Shown one piece after another: positions 18,212-29,113 of a stretch of 64,000 nt of DNA; position 1 is the first letter of the stretch; every line of letters starts with the position of its first letter. The translations under genes and the position numbers were made by a program. Source of the DNA: Prochlorococcus marinus XMU1412 (GTDB taxonomy: Bacteria; Cyanobacteriota; Cyanobacteriia; PCC-6307; Cyanobiaceae); NCBI RefSeq assembly GCF_017696315.1, contig NZ_JAAORJ010000004.1:203125-267124 (forward strand). Direction: 5' to 3'. The notes under the pieces were generated by a model. It saw nothing but the letters and a program-made list of their open reading frames with translations. It made no database searches and had not been told where the DNA came from.

Positions 18212-19120
18212 TTATTTGTTAGGTTTAGCTACATGGGGCAAACCCCAACCTAATTTATTTCTTAAAACTTGGAAAAATTCATGATCTTCAAGTCGAATAA
18301 ACTTTACTGAATGTTTACTTTTTCTTATTAAAACTCTATCTTCAGGCCAAACATAACAACCAGCATTTCCATCAACAACCATTACCAACCTTTCAGGAGT
18401 TGCAGGGAAAACAGTTACTGGTTCTGAATCATTAAAAACTAGCGCCCTTGAGGCCAACGAATGTGGCGCAATTGGAGTTAATTGTACTACTGGACAATCA
18501 GGTGTAATAACTGGTCCTCCAGCACTAAGAGAATATGCGGTAGAACCAGTTGGAGTAGATAAAATTACTCCATCAGCTGAAATATCCACAGGTGCATGTC
18601 GCCCTATAGAAATCTCAAAGTGACACATACTTGTTAGAGGTTCTCTATGAAGAGCCATCTCATTAAGGCAAAGAGACTCCCATCTCCTCTGATCATTCCT
18701 CATTACACTAATAATAAAGCAAGTTCTTTCTTCAATATCCCAATTTCCAGCAATTATTTTATCTATAGCCTCATCTAGGTTAGATAAGTAAGCTTCCGCA
18801 AGAAATCCTAAATGACCAGTATTTATTGTAAGAATTGGAATTTTAGCAGGTGCCGTTTGCCTTGCAGCAGAAAGTACAGTCCCATCTCCGCCAAGAACAA
18901 TTGCAAATTCCATTGATGAATCAAACCCCTCAGGGACACAATTCGTATATCCCAAAGGACGAACATGTTGATCAGGATTTGCGAAACCGACCATCCCTCC
19001 AGAGCTACTAACTCTTACAACTTCAAAATTAGATTTTTCCAATTTTTTTTGAACAGAAGTTGCAGTTTGAACAGCTAGTTCCTTTCCATCATTAACGATT
19101 AGTCCTGCTTTACGTACCAA
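18212..19120 (-). CDS. nadK: NAD kinase
   Basis: 302 aa. Phosphorylates NAD to NADP. Conserved [11 protein letters not shown] (around residue 80), [10 protein letters not shown] and the [12 protein letters not shown] substrate motif are all present. The start appears to be TTG directly before [12 protein letters not shown]; no ATG fits. The gene ends 13 bases from the convergent cobL gene. Confidence 0.94.
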   Translation of the reverse strand: MVRKAGLIVNDGKELAVQTATSVQKKLEKSNFEVVRVSSSGGMVGFANPDQHVRPLGYTNCVPEGFDSSMEFAIVLGGDGTVLSAARQTAPAKIPILTINTGHLGFLAEAYLSNLDEAIDKIIAGNWDIEERTCFIISVMRNDQRRWESLCLNEMALHREPLTSMCHFEISIGRHAPVDISADGVILSTPTGSTAYSLSAGGPVITPDCPVVQLTPIAPHSLASRALVFNDSEPVTVFPATPERLVMVVDGNAGCYVWPEDRVLIRKSKHSVKFIRLEDHEFFQVLRNKLGWGLPHVAKPNK

Positions 19121-19189
19121 TCAAAAAATTAAAACTAGGACTATCTTAAACTAATTTGTTGGACAATCCTAATTTAAAATTAAATACTA

Positions 19190-20197
19190 TTAGAACTGTT
19201 CTAAGAATCTAATATCATTTGTATAAAATTTTCTGATGTCGTCGATCTGATGTCTCACCATACAAAATCTCTCAACTCCTAATCCTGCTGCAAAACCAGT
19301 CCATTTCTCAGAATCCATCCCTAATTTTTCTAACACCTTTGGATCAACCATTCCGCAACCCATTACTTCTAACCATTTACCTTTCCACTGGACGTCTACT
19401 TCTGCTGAAGGTTCAGTAAATGGGAAATAACTAGCTCTAAATCTTACAGGAATATCTCCAAAAAAGGCCTTTAAAAATGTAAGAACTGTTCCTCTTAAAT
19501 GACTAAAATCAATATGTTCATCAATACATAAAACCTCAACCTGATTAAATACAGGGGAATGAGTAGCATCAACAGCATCTCTTCTATAAACTCTTCCGGG
19601 GGCAATAATTCTTACTGGAGGAGGGTTTTTCTCTAAGTATCTTATCTGAACAGGGGAAGTATGGGTTCTTAAAAGTCGATTTTCATCCAAGTAGAAAGTA
19701 TCCTGCATATCTCTTGCAGGATGATTTTTGGGTATGTTGAGAGACTCAAAATTATAAAAATCAGTTTCTATTTCAGGTCCACTTTCAACTGAGTATCCTA
19801 AACCACAAAAAATATCTATTATTTCGTCTTGAGTTGAAATCAAGGGATGTTTATTCCCAGGGGGGGTTCCAATTGAAGGGATAGTTACATCAATTTTTTC
19901 TTTTTTAATCTTTTTATCTAAGGCTTCGCTGTTTAGTTTATTTTTTCTTTCAGTTATTAGTTCCTGCAAATTTATCTTTATTAAATTTGCCTTCTGGCCA
20001 ATAATTGGTCTATCAGTAGCAGATAATTGACCCATTGTTTTCAAAATAATTGATAAATCACCTTTTTTTCCTAGCAAAGAAACTCTCAATTGATCCAGTT
20101 CTTCATGAGTATTAGAATTATCTATATTATTTTTTGCTGTTAGAGAAAGATTATTTAGTTTTTCCTCAATTTGACTTAATGATTCAATTTGACTCAC
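19190..20197 (-). CDS. pheS: Phenylalanyl-tRNA synthetase alpha subunit
   Basis: 335 aa. N-terminal coiled-coil tRNA-binding part, then the class II catalytic core: motif 2 ([20 protein letters not shown]) and motif 3 ([12 protein letters not shown]). The beta subunit is not in the window, as is common when pheS and pheT are unlinked. Divergent from surE with a 69-base gap. Confidence 0.96.
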   Translation of the reverse strand: MSQIESLSQIEEKLNNLSLTAKNNIDNSNTHEELDQLRVSLLGKKGDLSIILKTMGQLSATDRPIIGQKANLIKINLQELITERKNKLNSEALDKKIKKEKIDVTIPSIGTPPGNKHPLISTQDEIIDIFCGLGYSVESGPEIETDFYNFESLNIPKNHPARDMQDTFYLDENRLLRTHTSPVQIRYLEKNPPPVRIIAPGRVYRRDAVDATHSPVFNQVEVLCIDEHIDFSHLRGTVLTFLKAFFGDIPVRFRASYFPFTEPSAEVDVQWKGKWLEVMGCGMVDPKVLEKLGMDSEKWTGFAAGLGVERFCMVRHQIDDIRKFYTNDIRFLEQF

Positions 20198-20266
20198 TGA
20201 TATAGTAAAAATAAGTATTACTTGTATCTTACTTAAATATCGTCCATAAATAAAATGTCTTGATTA

Positions 20267-21076
20267 ATGAAACCGTTAAATATATTAATTAGCAATGATG
20301 ATGGTGTTTTCGCAGCGGGGATAAGAGCTTTAGCAAAATCAGCCCAAAAAAGAGGACATAAGGTAAAAGTAGTATGTCCTGACCAAGAAAGATCAGCTAC
20401 TGGTCATGGTCTTACTTTACAATCCCCATTAAGAGTGGAAAAAGCTGACGAATTATTTGGAGAGGGTATCGAAGCTTGGGGATGTTCCGGCACACCTGCT
20501 GATTGTGTCAAATTAGCACTATCTGAACTCTTGGATCATAAACCTGATCTGGTACTATCCGGCATAAATCACGGACCCAATTTAGGGACAGATATTTTTT
20601 GTTCGGGCACAGTTGCTGCGGCTATGGAAGGCACTTTAGAAAATGTTCCTTCCATGGCAATAAGTGTTGCTAGTTTTAAATGGAAAAATTTTGAATTTGC
20701 TGGAGAAATTGCAATGAATATTGCCGAACAAGCAATTAACGACAGTTGGCCAGCGTCACTTTTATTAAATTTGAACATACCCCCCTGCGAAAAAAACAAG
20801 ATAAAAGAATTATCCTGGACAAGATTATCGGTAAGAAAATATAAAAATCAATTTTCCAAAAGGGAAGACCCGAGGGGTGATGATTATTATTGGTTAGCAG
20901 GTGAAGTCGTTTTAGATCTTAAATCGAAAGGTTACGGTCCTAAGAATTGGCCCAGTGACGTATCTCAAATACAAGAAAATAAAATATCTATCACACCTGT
21001 AGAACCAGATTTATTTTGGAGAGGTAATTTAGATGACCTACCTAAAATTAATAATTCATTTGTAAATCCTTCTTAA
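20267..21076 (+). CDS. surE: 5'/3'-nucleotidase SurE
   Basis: 269 aa. Metal site NDDG at residues 9-12 and [10 protein letters not shown] near 100 identify the SurE fold, a survival nucleotidase acting on nucleoside monophosphates. Its 3' end overlaps the convergent DUF3611 gene by 21 bases. Confidence 0.94.
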   Translation: MKPLNILISNDDGVFAAGIRALAKSAQKRGHKVKVVCPDQERSATGHGLTLQSPLRVEKADELFGEGIEAWGCSGTPADCVKLALSELLDHKPDLVLSGINHGPNLGTDIFCSGTVAAAMEGTLENVPSMAISVASFKWKNFEFAGEIAMNIAEQAINDSWPASLLLNLNIPPCEKNKIKELSWTRLSVRKYKNQFSKREDPRGDDYYWLAGEVVLDLKSKGYGPKNWPSDVSQIQENKISITPVEPDLFWRGNLDDLPKINNSFVNPS

Positions 21077-21589
21077 AAGCCATAAAGAAAAGCAAAGTCC
21101 AAAAAAATGGGCAGCGATAACTTGCGTGTTACTGAGAACTGATAATATTTCAAGACCAGTAATTGGGATATCAGATGTCGCTGTTATCAATTGTCCAGTT
21201 GTTTGAGAGGATGCTTGTATAAATAAGGCTCCCATAAGAGCTTGATATCCAATTAATCCAAACAAAATTCCAAATAAATCAACAATTAGGCCTCGTTTTA
21301 TCAATTTACCGGTTTGTCCTCTTGAGGGTCTTGCGTTGCTTGCGATTGCTCTTCCTGTTTTAACTATTAACCAACCTTGCCAAAGACTAAAAAGTAGTAA
21401 AATCAAGGATATTGTTGTAAGTGAGAGACCAGGCGCTAAGCCAAGCTGACCTTCGCTGTTATTTACAACATTTGAAAAAAGCAAAACAGCTGCAACAACA
21501 ACACCTAAAATGGACTGAACCCAAAAGCGTATCCATCCAATGCGCCGCATTCCAAATGAAAGGGACTGAAAATCCATTTTGTCAGACAT
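21056..21589 (-). CDS. DUF3611-family membrane protein
   Basis: 177 aa with four hydrophobic segments (about 25-45, 55-75, 105-125, 150-172) and the conserved [14 protein letters not shown] start region. I recognise the cyanobacterial/plastid DUF3611 family; function unknown. A cytosolic patch rich in Arg/Lys separates the second and third segments. Confidence 0.8.
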   Translation of the reverse strand: MSDKMDFQSLSFGMRRIGWIRFWVQSILGVVVAAVLLFSNVVNNSEGQLGLAPGLSLTTISLILLLFSLWQGWLIVKTGRAIASNARPSRGQTGKLIKRGLIVDLFGILFGLIGYQALMGALFIQASSQTTGQLITATSDIPITGLEILSVLSNTQVIAAHFFGLCFSLWLLRRIYK

Positions 21590-21657
21590 TCATTTGATTT
21601 AATAAACTTTAATCAATCCAAATTTGCCACTAAAATCATAAAATTGCACGTAATCTT

Positions 21658-22581
21658 TTGATCTCTTTAATATCGCCATCTGAAGTTAAGAGTCCTACCT
21701 CAATAGCTATTGGAAGTTTTGATGGCCTTCATGCTGGCCACAGACAATTAATAAAAAGTGTAGTTAAAGAAAATAAATATACCCCAACAATTGCAAGCTT
21801 CTGGCCCCATCCCAGAGAAGTTCTTTACAAAGAGGCCCGTCTTAGACTTGATCTCCCTAATGAAAAACTATCTATTCTTGAAGATCTGGGGATTGAACAA
21901 TTAGTTCTGATTCCTTTTGATATGGAACTATCCAAATTAAGTGCCGAAAGATTCGTAAGAGATATTTTGATAAATCAATTACAAGCAAAAAACATTTCTG
22001 TAGGTGCTAATTTTAAATTTGGTTTCAGAAGAAGTGGAGATATAAATACAATAAAAAATATTATTAAGGATACGGATATTAAACTAAAAATTATTCCAAT
22101 TTTAGAAGACAAGGAAGGTAGAATCAGCAGCAGCAGAATAAGAGATCTATTAGAGAAAAGTGATCTGAAAAATGCTTTCAAAATTCTTAATCGGCCTTAT
22201 AGTTTTAATGGAAAAGTTGTTAAAGGTAAAGGCATCGGAAAAAGTATAGGATGGCCTACCGCAAATCTTGAAATAGATGGCAGAAAATTTTTACCTGGAG
22301 AAGGAGTTTACGCATCTTGGACAACTATAGAAAATTCCAACAAAAAAATTGAATCTGTTATGAATCTTGGCTCTCAACCAACAATAAATCCATTATTGCC
22401 TTCTGCAGTTGAAGTCCATTTAATAAATAAAGATATCGATCTATATGGTTTAAATCTATCTGTTGAACCAGTTGAAAAACTTAGATCTCAAATCAAGTTC
22501 AAAAATATAGATCAACTTTCTAATCAAATTAAAAAAGATAGAGATAATGCTCTAAAAATTTTTAAAAACTACAAAAAATAA
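21658..22581 (+). CDS. ribF: Bifunctional riboflavin kinase/FAD synthetase
   Basis: 307 aa from TTG 21658. N-terminal adenylyltransferase motif GSFDGLHAGH (residues about 18-27) and SSSRIRDLL; C-terminal flavokinase with GKGIGKSIGWPTANLEI. Converts riboflavin to FMN and FAD. Seven bases before thiE. Confidence 0.94.
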   Translation: MISLISPSEVKSPTSIAIGSFDGLHAGHRQLIKSVVKENKYTPTIASFWPHPREVLYKEARLRLDLPNEKLSILEDLGIEQLVLIPFDMELSKLSAERFVRDILINQLQAKNISVGANFKFGFRRSGDINTIKNIIKDTDIKLKIIPILEDKEGRISSSRIRDLLEKSDLKNAFKILNRPYSFNGKVVKGKGIGKSIGWPTANLEIDGRKFLPGEGVYASWTTIENSNKKIESVMNLGSQPTINPLLPSAVEVHLINKDIDLYGLNLSVEPVEKLRSQIKFKNIDQLSNQIKKDRDNALKIFKNYKK

Positions 22582-22588
22582 ATTACAA

Positions 22589-23644
22589 ATGCTGAATTAC
22601 AATCCTAAAGACGCTGAAGATTTAAGAATTTATCAAATTATTGACGCTAATTTAGATAGAGCCAGAGAAGGGCTAAGAGTATTAGAGGATTGGGCTAGAT
22701 TTGGCCTAGGCAAAGAAAAATATGTTGAAAAGATTAAGAACTTTAGGCAAATTTTAGGAAAAAATCATTTAGAAGTTTATAAACAATCTAGAAATCACAT
22801 TGAGGACAAATGTAAAGGATTGACTCATCAAGAGCAATTTAACAGAAAAACTTCTGAGCAGATTATAAGTTCTAATTCAGCCAGAATTCAAGAAGCATTA
22901 CGAGTCATAGAAGAATTCTCAAGGCTGCAGAATCATGAGCTTTCAAAAATCGCTTCTGAAATTAGATATGAAATTTATACTATTGAAATTGACTTATTAA
23001 CTTTTAGCAAGTTTAAGAAGTCGGAGAAAATATTAAAAGAAAATGACTTATATGTAATCACAGATCAAAAAAACAATTTACTAGAAATAATAGAAGAGAT
23101 TTTAATTGCTGGAGTAAGAATTATTCAACATAGATTTAAAAAGGGAACTGATCAAGATCATCTTAAAGAAGCAATTCAGATTAAAAATCTATGTAAAAGA
23201 TATAATTCTTTGTTTATCGTTAACGACAGACTTGATATAGCTCTGGCATCTAACGCTGATGGGATTCATCTTGGTCAAGACGATTTAGATTTAAAAACCG
23301 CAAGGAAACTATTAGGATATTCAAAAATTATCGGTATAAGTGCAAATAATGCAATTGATATTTCAAATGCTCTTGATGAGGGTTGTGATTACATAGGAAT
23401 AGGGCCAGTATTTGAAACTACAACAAAAAAGAATAAAATACCTTTAGGTATTGAAAATATCAAAACATTAACAAAGGATATAAATATTCCTTGGTTCGCT
23501 ATTGGAGGAATCAAGTCAAACAATATTTCAATTTTAAAAAGAAGTGGGTTTAAAAAAGTTGCCTTAGTTTCGGAATTAATGAATTCTGAAGATCCTAAAG
23601 AAGACGCTATGATGATTTTAAAAAAGTTGTCTCATGAAAATTAG
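22589..23644 (+). CDS. thiE: Thiamine-phosphate synthase with cyanobacterial N-terminal domain
   Basis: 351 aa. The C-terminal half (from about 150) is the ThiE barrel: QHRFKKG, VNDRLDIALASNADGIHLGQDD and GIGPVFET. The first 145 residues (LRIYQIIDANLDRAREGLRVLEDWAR) form the extra domain seen in cyanobacterial ThiE proteins, of unknown role. It overlaps thiS by 11 bases, so the two are translationally linked. Confidence 0.93.
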   Translation: MLNYNPKDAEDLRIYQIIDANLDRAREGLRVLEDWARFGLGKEKYVEKIKNFRQILGKNHLEVYKQSRNHIEDKCKGLTHQEQFNRKTSEQIISSNSARIQEALRVIEEFSRLQNHELSKIASEIRYEIYTIEIDLLTFSKFKKSEKILKENDLYVITDQKNNLLEIIEEILIAGVRIIQHRFKKGTDQDHLKEAIQIKNLCKRYNSLFIVNDRLDIALASNADGIHLGQDDLDLKTARKLLGYSKIIGISANNAIDISNALDEGCDYIGIGPVFETTTKKNKIPLGIENIKTLTKDINIPWFAIGGIKSNNISILKRSGFKKVALVSELMNSEDPKEDAMMILKKLSHEN

Positions 23645-23843
23645 GGTAAATGGAGAAGAAAAAAAAATAGAACTTGATCAAGAAAATGCTCTACTATCTA
23701 CAGCTCTTCATCATATGGGATATAAACCAAACACAATTGTAGTGGAGTTAAATAATTTAATTATAAATTCAATGAAATGGGAAACAGTTAAGCTTAAAGA
23801 TGGCGATAATTTAGAAATTGTTTCAATAGTTGGTGGCGGATAA
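23634..23843 (+). CDS. thiS: Sulfur carrier protein ThiS
   Basis: 69 aa, ubiquitin-like, ending in the Gly-Gly needed for adenylation and thiocarboxylate formation (IVGGG). Delivers sulfur for the thiazole half of thiamine. Its start lies inside the end of thiE. Confidence 0.93.
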   Translation: MKIRVNGEEKKIELDQENALLSTALHHMGYKPNTIVVELNNLIINSMKWETVKLKDGDNLEIVSIVGGG

Positions 23844-23955
23844 AAGAAAAATATTTAATGTATTAAAAATCTTCATATTTTTTTAAGTTTAGGCTTGAAA
23901 CAATTACCAAATTTCTCCTTTTTTCGTTTTATATTTTTAATACTTAAAACTAACA

Positions 23956-24123
23956 ATGAAAGAAAAAATTGATAGCAACTCAAGATCTCTAAAATGGGAG
24001 CGAAATGGGGAGTTAGCCCATAAAGATCTCTCCGAGCTGATTGAAAGATTAAAAAATGTAGAAAGTGAACATACCTCATCTGAGCTGTCTAGATTAGGTA
24101 CAAAATCAAACGTAAAAGATTAA
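23956..24123 (+). CDS. Small hypothetical protein, 55 aa
   Basis: Begins at ATG 23956. Charged, helical-looking (ELIERLKNVESEH), no membrane segment. It follows thiS by 112 bases. The reading frame is in the same direction as its neighbours and looks coding, but no family is recognised. Confidence 0.5.
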   Translation: MKEKIDSNSRSLKWERNGELAHKDLSELIERLKNVESEHTSSELSRLGTKSNVKD

Positions 24124-24190
24124 ATTTGTTACTTAGATCTTGTTTTTATAAAAATTTGTACCAAATTAAAAATACTGAATATAAAAATAA

Positions 24191-24322
24191 ATGCCGAAAA
24201 GATTTCCAGAGTGGGTAAATACAGAAGTCGTTATAAAAGCAATCAAAATGAGAGAAGAAGGAATGCTATCAAAACAACTAAATTTATGGATAGAAAACCT
24301 ATTAGAAATACAAAAAAAGTGA
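24191..24322 (+). CDS. Small hypothetical protein, 43 aa
   Basis: Begins MPKRFPEWVNTEV and ends in a Lys pair; the helix VIKAIKMREEGM is amphipathic. Its stop is four bases from the convergent larB gene. Function unknown; could be a short regulatory or structural peptide. Confidence 0.45.
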   Translation: MPKRFPEWVNTEVVIKAIKMREEGMLSKQLNLWIENLLEIQKK

Positions 24323-24326
24323 TTGT

Positions 24327-24983
24327 TTAGGAAATACTTTTAATAATTCTTAGAGCCGCCATTGCTGCTCCATAACCATTATCTATATTCATAACTGCAA
24401 TACCTGGAGAACAGCTTGACAACATACTATTTAAAGCAGTTTCTCCATCCTTGCTAACGCCGTATCCTACTGAGACAGGTACTGCAATTATCGGTTGTGC
24501 CAACAATCCACCTACAACCGTTGCCAAAGCTCCTTCCATTCCAGCACAAACTATTAATACATCATATTTATTAATTTCTTCTAACTGACTCATCAATCGA
24601 TGAAGTCCCGCTACTCCAACATCTATAAAAGATTTACACTTCACTCCGTAAATTTCAAGTGCTAATTGGGCTTCAAGTGTTACAGCCAAATCGCTTGAGC
24701 CGCCTGATATGATGGCAACTTTTTTATTCGTATTTATTTTATTCAGATTTTTCCCAATTGTTAGGCAATTTGCTTCTTGATAGAATCGTGCATCATCATA
24801 CAAATCTAAAAGATAATTAGCCTTTTCACTATTAATCCTAGTAATGAAAACAACCTCATTTTTACTTAATACATTTTCAGATAATCTCTCTAATTGGTCG
24901 ATACTCTTATCTTGCCCCCAAATAGCCTCAATGAGTCCAAGCCTATCTCTTCTTTGAAAATCAAACTTGATATCAAAATTCAT
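24327..24983 (-). CDS. larB: LarB-like pyridinium-3,5-biscarboxylic acid synthase
   Basis: 218 aa with the PurE/AIR-carboxylase fold: SGGSSDLAVTLEAQ, DVGVAGLHRL and VCAGMEGALATVVGGLL. LarB carboxylates nicotinate adenine dinucleotide in nickel-pincer cofactor synthesis. No larC or larE is visible nearby, so its role here is not certain. It overlaps the upstream TIGR03792-like gene by four bases. Confidence 0.85.
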   Translation of the reverse strand: MNFDIKFDFQRRDRLGLIEAIWGQDKSIDQLERLSENVLSKNEVVFITRINSEKANYLLDLYDDARFYQEANCLTIGKNLNKINTNKKVAIISGGSSDLAVTLEAQLALEIYGVKCKSFIDVGVAGLHRLMSQLEEINKYDVLIVCAGMEGALATVVGGLLAQPIIAVPVSVGYGVSKDGETALNSMLSSCSPGIAVMNIDNGYGAAMAALRIIKSIS

Positions 24984-25426
24984 ATTTGCTTATCCAATTC
25001 TCCCTCATAAATCAATTCAAAAGGATTTTCACCTACACTTAGAGCAGCTTTAACATTAGCTTCAAATTTTTGTTGAACTACATTTACTTCTGACATTGGT
25101 ATGTTCTTCCATAATTTCTTACTTTTCCAATTTACCAATATTAAAGCTTCTTCTTTTTCTTTATCCCAAAATAATTGTCTTTCCAAAAACCCATCTTGCG
25201 AGGATAACCATGGCTCCCATATTTCTTTTTCAGCATTCAACCATGCTTCTTTTGCATAGGCAGGGACTTTAAGTCTTAATTCCTCTATGACCATATCACC
25301 TTGATAATTTTTCATTGTAAGAGCTTTTAGATTTGGAGTATTTGATTGAAAAATTAAAACTATTAGGCAAATAAATACTAGACAAAATCTTTGAATTTTT
25401 TTTTTCAAATTTAAATTTAATTTCAT
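24980..25426 (-). CDS. TIGR03792-like exported hypothetical protein
   Basis: 148 aa. An N-terminal hydrophobic anchor or signal (residues about 10-27) is followed by a ferredoxin-like domain ([37 protein letters not shown]). I take it as the cyanobacterial TIGR03792 family, resembling antibiotic-monooxygenase folds. Overlaps ispF by four bases, so in one operon ispF-this gene-larB. Confidence 0.7.
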   Translation of the reverse strand: MKLNLNLKKKIQRFCLVFICLIVLIFQSNTPNLKALTMKNYQGDMVIEELRLKVPAYAKEAWLNAEKEIWEPWLSSQDGFLERQLFWDKEKEEALILVNWKSKKLWKNIPMSEVNVVQQKFEANVKAALSVGENPFELIYEGELDKQI

Positions 25427-25923
25427 TTTTTCTTAAGCAATGCTACAGAATGGCAACTTATACCCTCTTCTCTTCCTTCTGGACCCAATTTTTCATTTGT
25501 AGTTGCCTTTATCCCAATTAAATTTTCATCAACACTCAAGATATCTGAAATATTTTTTTTCATTAATTGTATATGAGGCATGATTTTAGGCCTTTCTGCA
25601 ATAATCACACTATCAATATTATTAACTTCCCACCCTTTACTTCTAATTAAAAATATAACTTGAGATAATAGTATTAAACTATCTGCATTTTTCCACTTTT
25701 CATCCGTCGGTGGGAAATATTTGCCAATATCTCCTAGTGATAGGGCGCCTAATAGTGAATCCATAATTGAATGGCTTAAGACATCAGCATCACTGTGTCC
25801 ATCTAACCCTAAATTATCAGGATGATGTAATTCAACACCTCCAATGATCAAGTTTCTACCTTTTACAAGTCTGTGCATATCATATCCATTGCCAATACGG
25901 AAATCAGGAAGAGAATTAGTCAT
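25423..25923 (-). CDS. ispF: 2-C-methyl-D-erythritol 2,4-cyclodiphosphate synthase
   Basis: 166 aa. Zinc-binding GYDMHRL and [20 protein letters not shown] motifs near the N-terminus, and [16 protein letters not shown] near the C-terminus, all typical of IspF. Acts in the MEP isoprenoid pathway. Confidence 0.96.
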   Translation of the reverse strand: MTNSLPDFRIGNGYDMHRLVKGRNLIIGGVELHHPDNLGLDGHSDADVLSHSIMDSLLGALSLGDIGKYFPPTDEKWKNADSLILLSQVIFLIRSKGWEVNNIDSVIIAERPKIMPHIQLMKKNISDILSVDENLIGIKATTNEKLGPEGREEGISCHSVALLKKK

Positions 25924-26244
25924 AGCAATGGGTTTGGATTATCTAAAAACAATCTACAAGTAATTTATGATTTTAACCTTATCATAGGTAACTTGTCATT
26001 TTTACTAATAATTAAACATATTTTTCTTTCCAAATATGTAATAGTAAATAATAGTAAATGTTCTTTTTTTTAATTCACCAATTCTTCTTTGAGAAAAGAT
26101 CTTAAAAAAAATGAAATTAATTCCAAAATAGTCTTCCAACTATTAATAATTTCTATTAAATATATTCATGGGCTTAAATTTTAATCAATCAATTCTTTAT
26201 TATTCAATTAAGGGTAGTTTAAAAAAACTCTTACTTTATTCTTA
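25924..26244. other. Intergenic gap, no gene found
   Basis: A 321-base AT-rich gap between divergent ispF and the glycosyltransferase. No convincing reading frame, RNA gene or inverted repeat was seen. It must hold promoters for both directions. Confidence 0.5.
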
Positions 26245-27423
26245 ATGAAATACTGTCTATATATTACTTATGATGGCCTATTAGATCCCTTAGGCCAATC
26301 TCAGATTCTTCCTTACTTAAGAAATTTAAATAAAAATGATAATAAATTTATAGTTGTTAGTTATGAAAAAATTGAGAAGAATAAAATTGAAATAAAATCA
26401 CTAAAGAAAATTTTAGAAAGAGAGGGGTTTGAATGGATAATCCTTCCTTTTAAAAAAGGCAAAATACATTTTTTATTAAGAATAATATTCGGAGTGATTC
26501 GTATTAAAACATTACTAATCTTAAGAAAGATTAATTTAGTTCATTTAAGAGGCTGTTTCCCAGGCCTTATTTACATACTTACTTTTTCTTCAACAAATTA
26601 TTTATATGACCTAAGGGCCTTTTTTGGACAATGGGCTGATGGAGGAATTACAAAGTATAATTCCCTAGCTTATAAATTTTCATTGTTACTTGAAAAAAGA
26701 ATAATAAATAAAGCAAGTGCGATAGTAGTACTAGATCAATCTGGCAAAGAATACATAGAAAAAAATTATGCCCTCAAGAGTCCCACCTATATAATCTCCA
26801 CAGCAACAGATTTAAGTAAATATAAATTAAAAAAATTACCTAAATCAAATAAAAATAGATTAATAAAATTAGTTTATCTTGGTGGAGCAAGATTTCCTCC
26901 ATATAGAATTGTGGATGCAATAATTCTAACCAAGATATTTATTAAAGCTGGAGTAAATTGTAGGTTAGATTTTATTAACAAGAATGACCATAATTTTATT
27001 GAAGATACTCTTTATAAATACCAAATTCCAAAAAATTCCTACACCATTAAAAATTTGAATCACGATCAAATTTATACAAAGCTTCCAGAATATGATGTAG
27101 GCTTTGTATTTTTAAATAAAGGTAAATGGATAAGAATGAGCTCCCCAACAAAGATAGGGGAATATTTAGCTGCAGGATTAATTGTTATAGGTAATCATGA
27201 TATTGCTGTGCTTGATAGGCTATCTTTGGAATCAAAAAACATTGAGATCATAAAAGAATGTGGTGAAAAAATTTCTTATGAAAAAGATAAGATTTCTAAT
27301 CTACTAAAAAAAATTTATAGTAAAAACACAAAACACGAGTCTCAAAAATTGGCAGAAAAATATTATTCATTAGAGAATGCAAACTCAGAGTATCAAAAAA
27401 TTTACAATTTTTTAAATAAATGA
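26245..27423 (+). CDS. Glycosyltransferase, GT4-like
   Basis: 392 aa with a GT-B layout: an N-terminal Rossmann half starting YCLYITYDGLLDPLGQSQILPYL and a C-terminal half with a nucleotide-sugar site (SPTKIGEYLAAGLIVIGN, about residue 300). It would transfer a sugar to a lipid-linked or surface glycan. The next gene, an epimerase, is convergent. Exact donor and acceptor unknown. Confidence 0.8.
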   Translation: MKYCLYITYDGLLDPLGQSQILPYLRNLNKNDNKFIVVSYEKIEKNKIEIKSLKKILEREGFEWIILPFKKGKIHFLLRIIFGVIRIKTLLILRKINLVHLRGCFPGLIYILTFSSTNYLYDLRAFFGQWADGGITKYNSLAYKFSLLLEKRIINKASAIVVLDQSGKEYIEKNYALKSPTYIISTATDLSKYKLKKLPKSNKNRLIKLVYLGGARFPPYRIVDAIILTKIFIKAGVNCRLDFINKNDHNFIEDTLYKYQIPKNSYTIKNLNHDQIYTKLPEYDVGFVFLNKGKWIRMSSPTKIGEYLAAGLIVIGNHDIAVLDRLSLESKNIEIIKECGEKISYEKDKISNLLKKIYSKNTKHESQKLAEKYYSLENANSEYQKIYNFLNK

Positions 27424-27425
27424 AG

Positions 27426-28256
27426 TCATAATTCAGGAACATAACTCATAACTTCATTATTTCTATAGGGTATGACACCATTTATTATTCTCCCTTTAGC
27501 TCCTAATCTCTCCCATTCACTTTTAGCAAATGAAAGAAGACTCATATTTTGATCTGTACCAATATTTTTAATTATTCCACCATCACTATAGTTATCTAAA
27601 CTCATAGCAATATCGAGTAATTTTTTAACAGCTTCTTCAACTCTCATAAAGTTCCTTAGTTGATTACCCAAGGTCATTTCAAAATTCTCCCCAGCTTGTG
27701 CTGCTCCAACGAGTTTAGGCCAAAACCTCAATTTATGGTCCCCTTTACCATACAAATGAAAAAATCTCGGTACTACAAGCTTTATCCCTTTGTCTTTCGC
27801 AAAATTTAGAGCAAACAGGCTGCCTGCTGCTTTTGAAAACCCATAGGCTCCGACGGGTTTTAAAGGAGCTGTTATTGGAATTCGATCAAATTCATCTCCT
27901 GAATAACCATATTCAAAACAAGATCCACAGATAATGAACTTAGTTATTCCGCTCTCAAAAGCGTTTTTAATTATTTGACTAGTTTGAATGAAATTTACCT
28001 TGGCACATTTCTCCCAATCATTGTGATTATTAACTACACCCTCTGATGCGCAATGTACAAAAATATCACAACCTTCCATATCTTTACTCCAATCGTTAAA
28101 TAATTCTCCCCTGCAAATTTTTAATTTTCTTATGAATTCAACTCTAGGATTACTATTAGGCCTTAAAAGAGCCGTAACTTTATGCCCATTGAAAAGCAGT
28201 TCATTTACAAAATTACTTCCTACAAACCCACTAGCACCAGTAACAAAGAAATGCAC
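27426..28256 (-). CDS. NAD-dependent sugar epimerase/dehydratase
   Basis: 276 aa extended short-chain dehydrogenase. The nucleotide-binding motif is GASGFVGSNF (residues 7-16) and the catalytic triad likely includes YGFSKAAG (Tyr...Lys, near 133-137). Modifies a nucleotide-linked sugar. It ends two bases from the convergent glycosyltransferase, so the pair forms an islet for a surface sugar. Confidence 0.85.
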   Translation of the reverse strand: MHFFVTGASGFVGSNFVNELLFNGHKVTALLRPNSNPRVEFIRKLKICRGELFNDWSKDMEGCDIFVHCASEGVVNNHNDWEKCAKVNFIQTSQIIKNAFESGITKFIICGSCFEYGYSGDEFDRIPITAPLKPVGAYGFSKAAGSLFALNFAKDKGIKLVVPRFFHLYGKGDHKLRFWPKLVGAAQAGENFEMTLGNQLRNFMRVEEAVKKLLDIAMSLDNYSDGGIIKNIGTDQNMSLLSFAKSEWERLGAKGRIINGVIPYRNNEVMSYVPEL

Positions 28257-28396
28257 TTATGAAATTTTGTCGTTTACATAGACAATTTAAACAAAATTTC
28301 TAATAATTACAAACAAATTATTTTTTTACTTTAAAGATTTGAATTTTTAGAGGCTTAGATAAAAATTTTATTTTATTTTTTTAAAAAGTCAATCCG

Positions 28397-29113
28397 TTAT
28401 GTTTCCTTTATGTTAGGGAATTCCTGTATTTGATCTTCTTTAACCAAATCCTTACGTCTTTCTAGTGTTCTTATAAACATTTGTTTTTTTCTCCATGCTT
28501 TGATTTCATTGTGGTTACCGCTAACAAGGATATCTGGAACTTTCATATCTTTAAAAATCGCAGGTCTAGTATATTGGGGATATTCTAATAGATGATTATT
28601 ATGGCTCTCATCTTTTAGAGATTCTGAATCTCCTAAAACGCCTGGCAATAACCTGGACAAACCATTAACTATTGACATGGCAGGTATTTCACCACCAGAT
28701 AAAACATAATCTCCTAAAGATATCTCCTCATCTGCAAGACACCTCACTCTTTCATCAAAGCCTTCATATTGACCACAGATAATTATTAATTGATCAAGAT
28801 TTGTCCATCTTAATAAATCATTTTGCTTGAGCACTTTCCCCTGGGGAGTCATTAATAGGGTTTTATTATTTGGAAATTTATTAACTGAATCATGGGCTTT
28901 ATAAATTGGTTCTGGTTTCAATACCATCCCTGCTCCTCCACCATACGGTTTGTCATCTACTTGCCTATATGAACCTTCTCCAAAGTCTCTTAAATCGTGA
29001 AGATGCAAATTAATAATATTTTTATCTAAAGCTTTAGTAATAACCCCTAAATTATTTATCGATTCAAAAGCTTTAGGAAATAATGTAATTACATCAAAAT
29101 TAAAACTAGTCAT
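28397..29113 (-). CDS. trmD: tRNA (guanine37-N1)-methyltransferase
   Basis: 238 aa. TrmD SAM-binding trefoil-knot motifs [15 protein letters not shown] and [21 protein letters not shown] are present. Methylates G37 of tRNA to prevent frameshifting. Starts at the base immediately after the era stop codon. Confidence 0.96.
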   Translation of the reverse strand: MTSFNFDVITLFPKAFESINNLGVITKALDKNIINLHLHDLRDFGEGSYRQVDDKPYGGGAGMVLKPEPIYKAHDSVNKFPNNKTLLMTPQGKVLKQNDLLRWTNLDQLIIICGQYEGFDERVRCLADEEISLGDYVLSGGEIPAMSIVNGLSRLLPGVLGDSESLKDESHNNHLLEYPQYTRPAIFKDMKVPDILVSGNHNEIKAWRKKQMFIRTLERRKDLVKEDQIQEFPNIKET

